Positions 26,813-36,600 of a DNA stretch of 64,000 nucleotides are shown here, piece after piece; the first letter of the stretch is position 1, and every line of letters starts with the position of its first letter. The stretch comes from an uncultured Pseudomonadota bacterium (GTDB lineage Bacteria; Pseudomonadota; Gammaproteobacteria; Burkholderiales; Rhodocyclaceae), in assembly GCA_903951825.1 (NCBI GenBank), contig CAJBDJ010000052.1:1-64000 (forward strand), written 5' to 3'. Below the pieces are notes generated by a model that was not told where the DNA came from, ran no database searches, and saw only the letters and a list, made by a program, of their open reading frames with translations. Position numbers and translations under genes: made by a program.

Positions 26813-27898
26813 GTGCGCTTTAACATATCCGAGTTGTTGAATCCAAAGTCGCGCTCGCTTCTTGGTTTGGACATCAGTTCATCGGCTGTCAAGATGGTCG
26901 AATTGGTGGCAAGCGGCAGAGATGGCTATCGTGTCGAGCGCTACGCCATTGCGGTGTTGCCCAAGGATGCCGTTTCTGACGGCAATATTGCCAACCTCGA
27001 TGTGGTCGTCGATGCCGTCAGACGAGCCTGGAAGCAAATGGGAACGTCCACGCGCGACGTCGCGATGGCTTTGCCGACATCTGCGGTAATTACCAAGAAA
27101 ATCATTGTCCCGGCGGGCTTACGTGACGAGGATTTGGAAGTTCAGGTTGAGTCCGAGGCGAATCAATACATTCCGTTTTCAATTGACGAGGTGAATCTCG
27201 ATTACCAGGTCATTGGCCCGGCGCCCGCTGTTCCCGATGAAATTGAGGTGCTGATCGCTGCGTCCAAAAAAGAGCGGGTTGAAGACCGCGTGGCGGTCGC
27301 CGATGCATCGGGGCTCAAGGCTGTGGTCATGGATGTGGAGTCGCTGGCCGCATTGGCAGCCTTCGAGTTGATTGAGCGGCAACTGCCGGAACGTGGAAAA
27401 AATCAGACAATCGCTATTCTTGACGCCGGTTCCAATGTAATGAACCTCACCGTGATGCGTAACGGGCAACAAATCTACTCCCGCGAGCAAGCTTTTGGTG
27501 GTTCGCAACTTACCCAAGATATCGGCCGTCATTACGGAATGAGTTATGAGGATGCCGAACTGGCCAAGCGCTCAGGCAATTTGCCGGAAAGTTACGAAGC
27601 CGAACTGCTGATACCGTTTATGGAAAATCTGGCGCTGGAAGTCTCGCGCGCCCTGCAGTTTTTTTTCACGTCCACGCAATACAACCAAGTTGACCACCTT
27701 ATTCTGGCGGGTGGCTGTGCGGTCATACCAGGTATTGATGAAATGGTTGCGACGCGCACGCAGGTCAGCACCATGATCGCCAACCCATTTGCCAATATGG
27801 AACTGTCGGATCGCGTTAAACCCCGGAGTTTGCTGGCCGATTCGTCATCTCTCCTGGTGGCCTGCGGCCTCGCTTTGCGGAGGTTTGATCCAGCATGA
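26813..27898 (+). CDS. pilM: Type IV pilus assembly protein PilM
   Basis: Actin-like cytosolic ATP-binding protein that couples to PilN at the inner membrane. It has 361 residues. LLGLDISSSAVKMVEL is the phosphate-1 motif, and AILDAGSNVMNLTV and LAGGCAVIPGI match the other actin-like blocks. The start is GTG at 26813, with GGGGG seven bases upstream; longer in-frame starts lie in the promoter region. It is first in the pilMNOPQ operon. Confidence 0.95.
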   Translation: MRFNISELLNPKSRSLLGLDISSSAVKMVELVASGRDGYRVERYAIAVLPKDAVSDGNIANLDVVVDAVRRAWKQMGTSTRDVAMALPTSAVITKKIIVPAGLRDEDLEVQVESEANQYIPFSIDEVNLDYQVIGPAPAVPDEIEVLIAASKKERVEDRVAVADASGLKAVVMDVESLAALAAFELIERQLPERGKNQTIAILDAGSNVMNLTVMRNGQQIYSREQAFGGSQLTQDIGRHYGMSYEDAELAKRSGNLPESYEAELLIPFMENLALEVSRALQFFFTSTQYNQVDHLILAGGCAVIPGIDEMVATRTQVSTMIANPFANMELSDRVKPRSLLADSSSLLVACGLALRRFDPA

Positions 27899-28461
27899 TA
27901 CGCATCAATCTTTTACCGCATCGTAAAGAGGCGCGCAAAGCTCGGCGGCAACAGTTTTTCGTCGTGGCGAGCTTGGTGTCAGTACTTGCGCTGTTGCTTG
28001 TTTTTGCCATCTATACCGTAATTGACGGCAGCATTGAGGTACAAAACGGCAACAACGAGTTTCTCAAACGAGAGATCGCGATTCTTGACAAAGAAATCGA
28101 TCAAATCAAGAGATTAAAAGAACAAACACAAGCACTGCTGGCGAGAAAGGAAGTTATCGAGAACTTGCAGCGTGATCGTGGCGAAACAGTTTATTTGTTG
28201 AGCGAATTAACCAAGCAGGTTCCAGAAGGGATTTACCTGAAGTCTCTCAAGCAGGATGGGGTCGCTGTCAATATGACCGGTTACGCTCAATCCAACGCCC
28301 GGGTTTCAACGCTGATGAAAAACCTTGAGGCGTCACCATGGCTGGAGAATCCACGGCTGATCGAAGTCAAGGCCGTAGTTTTAAACGGGCGTCGGATTAA
28401 CGAGTTCGGGATGAATGTCACGCTGACGCGCGTTCGCCCGGACGCGGAGGCTAAAAAATGA
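27895..28461 (+). CDS. pilN: Type IV pilus assembly protein PilN
   Basis: A 188-residue bitopic inner-membrane protein of the alignment subcomplex. It starts with the conserved MIRINLLPHR, which binds PilM, has one transmembrane helix at about 22-44, then a coiled coil (about 45-90) and a ferredoxin-like periplasmic domain. It overlaps pilM and pilO by four bases each. Confidence 0.95.
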   Translation: MIRINLLPHRKEARKARRQQFFVVASLVSVLALLLVFAIYTVIDGSIEVQNGNNEFLKREIAILDKEIDQIKRLKEQTQALLARKEVIENLQRDRGETVYLLSELTKQVPEGIYLKSLKQDGVAVNMTGYAQSNARVSTLMKNLEASPWLENPRLIEVKAVVLNGRRINEFGMNVTLTRVRPDAEAKK

Positions 28462-29141
28462 AAATCAGCCCTGTCGTGTCATTAAAGAAATTGCCGGCAC
28501 TGCCAAAAATTGATTTTCAGAGCATCCTGGATGAGTTTCGGGGAATGAATCCGAATGATCCCGGAGCCTGGGCGCTTGTTCCAAGAATCACCGTACTGAC
28601 CGGGCTGTTTGCAGCCTTTTTGGCAGCTGGCTGGTGGTTTGTGTGGAACGACCAGTTGCTCGAACTTGACGCCAAGCGTGCCGAAGAACTGACGCTAAAA
28701 GAACAATTTATCAACAAGAAGCGTCAAGCAATCAATCTCGAGCTTTACACTCAGCAATTGAGCGAAATTGACCGTTCCTTTGGTGTTCTGCTCAAACAAT
28801 TACCCAGCAAATCGGAAATTGAAGCGCTGCTGGTTGAAGTTAATCAGGCGGGGTTGGGGCGTGGCTTGCAGTTTGAGCTATTCCGCCCTGGGCAAGAAGT
28901 ATTGAAAGACTTTTACGCCGAGTTGCCGATTACAGTGAAAATCAACGGCACTTATCACGACTTCGGGGCTTTCGCCGCCGACATTGCCAAGCTGCCACGT
29001 ATCGTCACTTTGAATAATATTGCGATAGCTAGTGGCAAAGACGGGTCGCTCTCGCTCGACGCAACAACAAAAACCTTTCGCTATCTCGATAGCGAAGAAT
29101 TGGCCAGGCAGAAAAAAGCCGCCAAAGGGGGTGCGAAGTGA
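28458..29141 (+). CDS. pilO: Type IV pilus assembly protein PilO
   Basis: A 227-residue inner-membrane protein that pairs with PilN. It has one transmembrane helix (about 44-63), a coiled coil (about 65-115), then a ferredoxin-like periplasmic domain with the GTYHDFGAF segment. Four-base overlaps on both sides show tight operon coupling. Confidence 0.95.
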   Translation: MKISPVVSLKKLPALPKIDFQSILDEFRGMNPNDPGAWALVPRITVLTGLFAAFLAAGWWFVWNDQLLELDAKRAEELTLKEQFINKKRQAINLELYTQQLSEIDRSFGVLLKQLPSKSEIEALLVEVNQAGLGRGLQFELFRPGQEVLKDFYAELPITVKINGTYHDFGAFAADIAKLPRIVTLNNIAIASGKDGSLSLDATTKTFRYLDSEELARQKKAAKGGAK

Positions 29142-29665
29142 AGCAATTAATGCTTTTCACCCTCTGCCTGGGTCTGGCAGCCTGTTCTGGGGATCATGAG
29201 GATCTGCGACAGTGGATGCGAGAAAACTCAAAAGATTTGCGCCCTCAAATCAACAAGCTGCCCGAGCTGAAACCATTCGAGCCGGTTCCGTATGACGCTC
29301 AGGGGTTAATTGATCCATTCAAGAGCGCCAAGATCGAGCCGGCCTCGCGTGAAAACTCGACGGGCAAAGGAGGACCCGATCTGGAAGCGCGTGAGTTGCG
29401 TAACAGCATTCTTGAAAAATATCCTCTTGAGTCCCTGAAAATGATCGGCTTTCTCAACATTAACAAGCGTCCAATGGCAGCGATTCAAGTTGAAGATAAA
29501 ATAAAACAGGTGAAGGTCGGTGAGTATCTCGGGCTGGATTTTGGAATGGTGACGCAAATTACTGACTCGGAAGTCAAATTGCGTGAATTGATACAAGATG
29601 CTTCAGGGGACTGGAGTGAGCGTGAGAGCTCGCTGTACCTGCAGGGCAAGGAGGGAAGCAAGTAA
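29138..29665 (+). CDS. pilP: Type IV pilus assembly lipoprotein PilP
   Basis: A 175-residue lipoprotein (lipobox LAAC, Cys16) linking the PilMNO inner-membrane complex to the PilQ secretin. The family core is visible from YPLESLKMIGFL to the C-terminus. The start is GTG overlapping pilO, and its stop overlaps pilQ (TAATG). Confidence 0.94.
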   Translation: MKQLMLFTLCLGLAACSGDHEDLRQWMRENSKDLRPQINKLPELKPFEPVPYDAQGLIDPFKSAKIEPASRENSTGKGGPDLEARELRNSILEKYPLESLKMIGFLNINKRPMAAIQVEDKIKQVKVGEYLGLDFGMVTQITDSEVKLRELIQDASGDWSERESSLYLQGKEGSK

Positions 29666-31809
29666 TGAATTTCATCAACTATGCCTTGGCCGCTGCGGCT
29701 GCCACGTGCCTTGCCTTTACCGGAGCTGCAGAAGCTCAGGGGGTGGCAGCCAATACAATCGAATTGGTCAATGTCGCCCAGCAAGGCAGCGACATCATCG
29801 TCAAAATCGACATGAAGGATGAACTCAAGGCGCCGCCCGCGGGATTCAGCATCGCCAACCCGGCGAAAATCGCCTTTGATTTTCCGGCGACCGCCAATGG
29901 TCTCGGAAAAGTCACCCAGACGGTGAATCAAGGTGACTTACGCAGTCTGAATGTGGTTCAGGTCGGCGACCGCACTCGTCTGGTGCTAAATCTTGTGCGG
30001 AACATGAACTACACCACTCGCCTTGAGGGTAAATCGCTTTACGTGACACTGGCGTCGGTCTCGCCGGGGGGCTCCTTAGCGCAGCGCGTTACGCGCTTTA
30101 CCGAAGAAAGCGTGATTGGCGTCAGGCACTCCCTGCATGACGTCAATTTTCGCCGGGGTCGGGACGGTGAGGCGCGCATTGTCGTCGAGCTCAGTGACAC
30201 CGGCACCGGGATAGATATCCGGCAACAGGGAACTGCCCTGATCGTTGATTTCTCGAAAACCGACGTCCCCGAGCATTTGCGCCGCAAGCTGGACGTGACC
30301 GATTTTGGGACGCCGGTGACTTCGGTTGAAACCAGAACCCGGGGCGAAAATGCCCAGATGACCATTACCCCCAAAGGCTTGTGGGAGCACAACGCCTACC
30401 AGACCGACAATCAGTTCATCATCGAAGTAAAAAAGATTGTCGAGAACCCCAACAAGCTGGTTCAGGGAACAAAAATCGGCTACCAGGGGCCGCGGGTCAG
30501 CATCAATTACCAGAACGGCGACGTACGTGCCCTGCTCCGCCTGATGGCCGAGGAGCTCGGCCTGAATGCCGTGATCAGCGAAACGGTTTCGGGAACAACG
30601 ACGCTGGTACTGAAAGACGTGCCGGCAGATCAGGTGGTGGACATCATCTTCCAGCAAAAAGCGCTCGACATGCGTAAAAACGGGAATGTGCTCCTGATTG
30701 CTCCACGTGATGAACTGGCCACCAAGGAGAAGCTGGATTACGAGGCACGCCAGCAAATCAGTGACCTGGAACCCCTGCGCACCGAAGCCTTCCAGATCAA
30801 TTATCAAAAAGCTGACGAGTTGCAAAAGCTCTTGACCGACTCCAACCAGCGCATGCTGTCGAAGCGCGGCAGCGCGGTGGTTGACGCGCGAACCAATACG
30901 CTATTCATCAACGATACGTCGCCGCGTCTTGAGGAAGCAAGGGCAGTTATCGCGCGTGTTGATGTGCCGGTGCGCCAGGTGTTGATCGAGGCGAGAATTG
31001 TCGAGGCATCGGATGCGTTTTCGCGGAATTTGGGGGTGCGGCTGGGGTACAGCAATCCTTATCGCAATGGGCCAGGCAATAGAGGTTTGGCAGTAGGTGG
31101 GGGCTATACATCAACAGCACAGAAAACTGCCTTTGTGCGTCCTGACCCGATTACAGGTGAGAAGGTACTTAAGCAAATTGTCGAAGGAACACCAGACTAT
31201 GCTTCGATGCACCAAATAAATTTGCCAGCAACCCCTCGCAGCGGTACCGCCGGTGCGCTCTCGTTTCTGCTCTACAACAGCGGCCTTACCGAGCTTCTCA
31301 GCCTGGAGGTCTCAGCCCTTGAAGCGGATGGTCGCGGCAAGGTGATTTCCAGTCCGCGGGTCATGACGGCTGATCAAGTTGAAGCCATGATTGAGCAAGG
31401 GGTCGAAATCCCCTACCAGCAGGCGACCAGTTCTGGTGCCACCAGCGTTTCCTTCCGCAAGGCGAATCTCTCCTTGAAAGTCAAGCCGCAGATCACACCG
31501 GATGGAAAAATCACCTTGAGCCTTGACGTCAACAAGGACACCCCCAATGCAACCCTAAATACGGGTTCCGGGGTAGCAATTGACACCAAGCACGTCAAGA
31601 CGGAAGTACTCGTGGATAACGGGGGTACGGTGGTTATCGGCGGTATCTATACCCAAAACACCAAAAACAACACGACGAAAATACCGCTCTTGGGCGACAT
31701 CCCTTTCCTCGGCTGGCTGTTCAAAAACAATGAGGTGATTGACGACAAGACTGAACTGCTGATTTTCATCACCCCTAAAATCGTCAGCGAAAAACTGGGG
31801 CTGAACTAG
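29665..31809 (+). CDS. pilQ: Type IV pilus secretin PilQ
   Basis: The outer-membrane gate for the pilus fibre, 714 residues. A signal peptide (about 1-24) is followed by two AMIN-type peptidoglycan-binding regions (about 30-115 and 140-240), an STN/N0 region (about 270-350), an N1 region (about 370-430), and the secretin core (about 435-710). The core shows VEIPYQQAT, VLVDNGGTVVIGGIY and the TELLIFITPKIV ending. It ends the operon at a strong terminator. No pilin or motor genes lie in this window. Confidence 0.96.
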   Translation: MNFINYALAAAAATCLAFTGAAEAQGVAANTIELVNVAQQGSDIIVKIDMKDELKAPPAGFSIANPAKIAFDFPATANGLGKVTQTVNQGDLRSLNVVQVGDRTRLVLNLVRNMNYTTRLEGKSLYVTLASVSPGGSLAQRVTRFTEESVIGVRHSLHDVNFRRGRDGEARIVVELSDTGTGIDIRQQGTALIVDFSKTDVPEHLRRKLDVTDFGTPVTSVETRTRGENAQMTITPKGLWEHNAYQTDNQFIIEVKKIVENPNKLVQGTKIGYQGPRVSINYQNGDVRALLRLMAEELGLNAVISETVSGTTTLVLKDVPADQVVDIIFQQKALDMRKNGNVLLIAPRDELATKEKLDYEARQQISDLEPLRTEAFQINYQKADELQKLLTDSNQRMLSKRGSAVVDARTNTLFINDTSPRLEEARAVIARVDVPVRQVLIEARIVEASDAFSRNLGVRLGYSNPYRNGPGNRGLAVGGGYTSTAQKTAFVRPDPITGEKVLKQIVEGTPDYASMHQINLPATPRSGTAGALSFLLYNSGLTELLSLEVSALEADGRGKVISSPRVMTADQVEAMIEQGVEIPYQQATSSGATSVSFRKANLSLKVKPQITPDGKITLSLDVNKDTPNATLNTGSGVAIDTKHVKTEVLVDNGGTVVIGGIYTQNTKNNTTKIPLLGDIPFLGWLFKNNEVIDDKTELLIFITPKIVSEKLGLN

Positions 31810-31830
31810 CCGCCCGCGGGGCAAACCAAG

Positions 31831-31856
31831 AAAAGGCCGGATATCCGGCCTTTTTT
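31831..31856 (+). terminator. Rho-independent terminator of pilMNOPQ
   Basis: AAAAGGCCGG and CCGGCCTTTT (31831-31854) form a ten-base-pair stem around ATAT, followed by further T. It lies 22 bases after the pilQ stop. Its symmetry could let it work in both directions, but no gene faces it from the other side. Confidence 0.9.
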
Positions 31857-31875
31857 ATGCCGGATATCAATCGGA

Positions 31876-31881
31876 TACAAT
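31876..31881 (+). promoter_or_regulatory. -10 element placed for a leaderless aroK transcript
   Basis: TACAAT (5/6 match) ends six bases before the GTG of aroK, so transcription should start at or next to the first codon. No ribosome-binding sequence lies between. The -35 region is weak. The observation is the spacing; leaderless expression is inference. Confidence 0.4.
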
Positions 31882-31887
31882 CATTTC

Positions 31888-32415
31888 GTGGAACCGAGTC
31901 AGAATATTTATCTCGTCGGCCTGATGGGTGCAGGCAAAACTACCGTTGGCCGCCAATTGGCGAGGCGCCTTGGTCGCCCGTTTTTTGATTCCGATCACGA
32001 AGTCGTCGCGAAAACAGGCGTCGCGATACCAACCATTTTTGAAATTGAGGGCGAAGAAGGATTTCGTCGTCGTGAAATGCAAGCGATCGCCGAGTTAAGC
32101 GCCGAAAAAAACCTGGTATTGGCAACGGGAGGCGGAGTGGTGTTGGCCGCCGAAAACCGGCGTTTGCTACACGACACCGGCTGGGTGGTTTATCTCAATG
32201 TACCGCCGGGCTTGCTCTTTGAGAGAACGCGGCACGACCGGAATCGACCTTTGCTGAGCGTTCCTGATCCGCTTGGCAAACTGGAGGAGCTGCACGCACT
32301 TCGCGACCCGCTTTATCGGGAAATCGCGCATGTGACGATTGAGGGTGGGCGAATGCTTGCCTCGGGCATTGTTCAGCATTTATTACGAGAGTTTAATCAC
32401 CTATGCAAACCCTGA
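31888..32415 (+). CDS. aroK: Shikimate kinase
   Basis: It phosphorylates shikimate in the aromatic amino-acid pathway. It has 175 residues with Walker A GLMGAGKT (11-18), the shikimate-binding FFDSDHEV and RRREMQ-type segment, and ATGGGVVL. The start is GTG at 31888, fixed by the family N-terminus, but no ribosome-binding sequence precedes it. It overlaps aroB by 13 bases, the common aroKB order downstream of pilQ. Confidence 0.95.
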   Translation: MEPSQNIYLVGLMGAGKTTVGRQLARRLGRPFFDSDHEVVAKTGVAIPTIFEIEGEEGFRRREMQAIAELSAEKNLVLATGGGVVLAAENRRLLHDTGWVVYLNVPPGLLFERTRHDRNRPLLSVPDPLGKLEELHALRDPLYREIAHVTIEGGRMLASGIVQHLLREFNHLCKP

Positions 32416-33485
32416 AGGTTTCGCTTGCCGAGCGTTCCTACCCGATCCATATCGGTACTGATTTATTGTCCCGGGGCGATTTGCTGCAACCCCACCTGAA
32501 GCATAAAAAAGTGGTCGTTGTAACCAATACGACGGTCGCACCACTTTATCTGGAACGTCTGCAGAACACCCTGAAGCTCTTGGGCATCTCGGCCTTGCCG
32601 GTTGTTCTGGCGGATGGTGAGCGCTACAAGACATGGGAAACCCTGAATCAGATTTTTGATGCCCTGCTGGGCGCCCACTGCGAACGAAGCACCCCGCTGA
32701 TTGCTTTGGGCGGCGGCGTCATCGGCGACATGGGCGGATTTGCCGCCGCCTGTTATCAGCGCGGAATGCCGTTTATCCAGATTCCGACGACTTTGCTCGC
32801 GCAAGTGGATTCTTCGGTGGGTGGCAAAACGGCGATCAATCACCCGTTGGGCAAGAACATGATTGGCGCGTTTTATCAGCCACAGCTGGTTCTGGCTGAC
32901 ATCTCGACCCTGGGGTCGCTGCCTGACCGGGAACTGCGGGCGGGACTGGCTGAGGTGATCAAGTACGGACTGATCCGAGATATAGAGTTTTTCGTCTGGC
33001 TGGAAGCGAATATGCAACTGCTTTTGGCTCGGGATAGCCAGGCACTTGCCTATGCCGTTCATCGCTCGTGCGCCAACAAGGCGGAAGTGGTCGCCGCCGA
33101 TGAGCGGGAAACCGGGGAGCGAGCCTTGCTTAATCTCGGCCATACTTTCGGCCATGCCATTGAAACCGGCATGGGTTACGGCACCTGGTTGCATGGCGAG
33201 GCGGTCGCAGCCGGCACACTAATTGCGACGGAGTTGTCGCGTCGCCTCGGCCTGCTCACGGTCGACGAGGTTTCGCGGGTTAAAAACTTGTTTCTCGGCG
33301 CCGGTTTGCCGGTGCGCGCCCCGGAGATGGATGCTGAACGCTACCTTGATCTGATGCGTCACGACAAAAAAGTGCAGGATGGCAAATTGCGTCTGGTGCT
33401 TCTTAAAGGGATCGGTGAAGCGCTCGTTTCTGACGCCGCTACCGAGTCTGAAATTGTCGTCGCCATCAAGGCGTGCTGCACCTGA
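32403..33485 (+). CDS. aroB: 3-dehydroquinate synthase
   Basis: The second step of the shikimate pathway: cyclisation of DAHP to 3-dehydroquinate, NAD- and metal-dependent. It has 360 residues. Visible motifs are [14 protein letters not shown] (NAD), [19 protein letters not shown], and metal ligands in [12 protein letters not shown] and LHGEAVAAG. It is translationally coupled to aroK by overlap. aroQ, the next enzyme of the pathway, lies separately at 45668. Confidence 0.97.
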   Translation: MQTLKVSLAERSYPIHIGTDLLSRGDLLQPHLKHKKVVVVTNTTVAPLYLERLQNTLKLLGISALPVVLADGERYKTWETLNQIFDALLGAHCERSTPLIALGGGVIGDMGGFAAACYQRGMPFIQIPTTLLAQVDSSVGGKTAINHPLGKNMIGAFYQPQLVLADISTLGSLPDRELRAGLAEVIKYGLIRDIEFFVWLEANMQLLLARDSQALAYAVHRSCANKAEVVAADERETGERALLNLGHTFGHAIETGMGYGTWLHGEAVAAGTLIATELSRRLGLLTVDEVSRVKNLFLGAGLPVRAPEMDAERYLDLMRHDKKVQDGKLRLVLLKGIGEALVSDAATESEIVVAIKACCT

Positions 33486-33534
33486 ATGGGGTGGGGAGCG
33501 CACTTTGAGACCCGTATTGGTGCGCTGCAGCATC

Positions 33535-33564
33535 TTGAATCCGGGGGGGGTTTGCCAGTATATT
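33535..33564 (+). promoter_or_regulatory. Candidate sigma-70 promoter of gltBD
   Basis: TTGAAT (33535-33540, 4/6) and TATATT (33559-33564, 5/6) are 18 bases apart, with a run of eight G in the spacer. It lies about 95 bases before the gltB start, after the aroB stop. Confidence 0.45.
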
Positions 33565-33659
33565 CGGCGACTGCCTGCAATGTCGTAAAGGCTGGGGATA
33601 AGTGTCCCCCCGTGGCTTTTAATGTCTTCAGCCGCTGGCCGGCTGAGTTATCTGAAGGA

Positions 33660-36600
33660 ATGCGTGTGATCGAATCGGCTAAACCAGATCGGCAGGGTTT
33701 GTACGACCCGGCCAACGAGCATGATGCTTGCGGTGTGGGCTTTGTGGCTCATGTCAAAGGGCACAAAAGCCATAACATCGTCGAACAGGGTTTGCTGATC
33801 CTGAAAAACCTGGATCATCGTGGTGCGGTAGGAGCCGACCCGCTGCAAGGTGATGGTGCCGGCATTTTGATGCAGATACCCGACCAGTTTTACCGTGAAG
33901 AAATGGCGCGACAGGGCGTTGAACTTCCGCCCCGGGGTGAATACGGTGTCGGTATGGTCTTTTTGCCACAGGAGGCGGCTTCGCGCCACGCCTGCATCGA
34001 GGAGATCGAGCGCTCGGTAAGCGCCGAAGGACAGGTCATCCTCGGTTGGCGTGATGTCCCGGTAAATCGTGACATGCCGATGTCGCCGACGGTCAGGGCC
34101 AAAGAGCCGGTCATTCGTCAGGTATTTGTCGGCCGCGGCCCGGATGTTTTCGTCACCGACGCGCTTGAACGCAAGCTGTACATCATTCGCCGGCGTGCGG
34201 CCAACGCAATCAAATCACTGAAACTCAAGCACGGGCAGGAGTTTTACGTTCCTTCCTTTTCTGCCCGGACAATCAACTACAAGGGCTTGCTGCTGGCTGA
34301 CCAGGTTGGCGTCTACTACCTCGATCTTCAGGACAAGCGAACGGTTTCCGCCCTGGCGCTGGTGCACCAGCGTTTTTCAACCAATACCTTCCCGACCTGG
34401 GATCTGGCGCACCCGTTTCGCTATATCGCCCACAACGGCGAAATCAACACTGTGCGTGGCAATGTCAATTGGTTCAAAGCGCGGGAACAAGCGATTTCAT
34501 CGCCGATTCTCGGTGATGACCTGAAAAAGGTCTGGCCGCTACATTATCCCGGCCAGTCCGATTCAGCTTCCTTTGACAACGCCCTTGAACTGCTCGTGAT
34601 GGGTGGGTATTCAATGGCTCAGGCGATGATGTTGATGATTCCCGAGGCTTGGGAAAAGCACACGCTGATGGACGAGAACCGTCGCGCTTTCTATGAATAC
34701 CACGCGGCAATGATGGAGCCGTGGGACGGCCCGGCCGCCGTTGCCTTTACCGACGGGCGTCAGATTGGTGCCACGCTCGATCGCAACGGGTTGCGCCCGG
34801 CGCGCTATCTGGTGACCGATGACGACCTCGTTGTGATGGCCTCTGAATCGGGCGTTTTGCCCATTCCGGACAAAAAAATCGTCAAAAAATGGCGTTTGCA
34901 GCCGGGCAAAATGTTCCTCATCGACATGGAGCAAGGGCGCATCATCGACGATACGGAGCTCAAGGATTCGCTGGCCAGAGCCAAGCCGTATCGGGAGTGG
35001 ATCGAAAAAATCCGTATCAAGCTTGATGCCGTGCCAGCGCCCGCCGAGATGACTGACCTTGTTCCGGCCTCGATTCTTGATCGTCAGCAAGCTTTTGGTT
35101 ACACGCAGGAAGATATCAAGATCATCCTCGAACCGATGGTGCAAGGCGGTGAGGAAGCCACTGGATCGATGGGCACTGATTCCGCCCTGCCGGTGCTTTC
35201 GAACAAGAGCAAAACGCTCTATGCCTACTTCAAGCAGTTGTTTGCGCAGGTGACCAATCCGCCGATTGATCCAATCCGTGAGGAACTGGTCATGTCACTG
35301 GTCTCTTTTGTCGGACCGAAGCCGAACCTGCTCAACACCACCGATATCAATCCGCCGATCCGGCTCGAAGTGTCGCAGCCGGTGCTGACGGCGACCGATA
35401 TGCAGAAGTTGCGCCATATCGAAAAATATACCTCGGGCAAGTTTCGCTCCTTCGAGCTGGATATCTGCTACCCGGTCGCCTGGGGAGCCGCCGGTATTGA
35501 AGCGCGCCTGGCCTCGCTGGCGGCGGATGCGCTGGATGCCGTGCGCTCCGGCTGCAATATCCTGATTGTTTCCGACCGCAAACTGGATGCCGACCATGTC
35601 GCCATTCCGGCGTTGCTTGCCACATCGGCCATCCACCAGCATTTGGTGAAAAAAGGGCTACGCACGAGCACCGGGCTGGTCGTCGAAACCGGCTCGGCGC
35701 GCGAGACGCACCATTTTGCCTTGTTGGGCGGCTACGGCGCAGAGGCGGTGCACCCTTATCTGGCGCTGGAAACCATTGAAGCGATGGCCAAGGGGTGTGC
35801 TGAAACGGCCGACAAGTACATCAAGAACTATATCAAGGCGACAGGCAAGGGCTTGATGAAAGTCATGTCGAAAATGGGTATTTCTACCTACATGTCGTAC
35901 ACCGGCGCGCAAATTTTCGAAGCCATCGGCCTGCAGAAGGATTTTGTCGAAAAGTATTTCACCGGCACGCCTTCCAACATTCAGGGGATTGGCATTTTCG
36001 AGGTGGCCGAAGAGGCAATTCGTCTGCATCACGACGCTTTCTCCAACGACCCGGTGTTGAGCAACATGCTCGATGCCGGCGGCGAGTATGCCTTCCGGAT
36101 TCGCGGCGAAGAACACACATGGACGCCGGACAGCATCGCCAAACTCCAACATGCGACGCGCTCAAACAAATACGACACCTACAAGGAATACGCCAAGCTG
36201 ATCAACGATCAGACCAAGCGTCACTTGACCCTGCGCGGCCTTTTTGAATTCAAGCCGGGCGCCGCGCCGATTCCGCTGGAGCAGGTCGAACCGGCCAAGG
36301 AAATCGTCAAGCGTTTCGCCACCGGCGCAATTTCACTTGGGGCGATCTCTACCGAGTCGCACACCACGCTGGCGATTGCGATGAACCGCATCGGCGGCAA
36401 ATCCAACACCGGCGAAGGTGGCGAGGATGCCCGGCGTTTCGCGCCAGTCAAGGCGGGTACGATGCTCTCCGAAATTATCGGGGTGACCCGCGTTGCCCGC
36501 GATCTCGAAATGCAGGAAGGCGATTCGTTGCGCTCCTCGATCAAGCAGGTGGCCTCCGGGCGCTTCGGGGTGACCAGCGAGTACCTGGTGAATGCCGACC

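Noticed and set aside
33486-33659. Upstream in-frame extension of gltB by 58 codons
   Set aside because: The extension lacks family similarity, would give an unusually long propeptide, and contains the predicted promoter. The ATG at 33660 leaves the normal 23-residue propeptide before the catalytic Cys.
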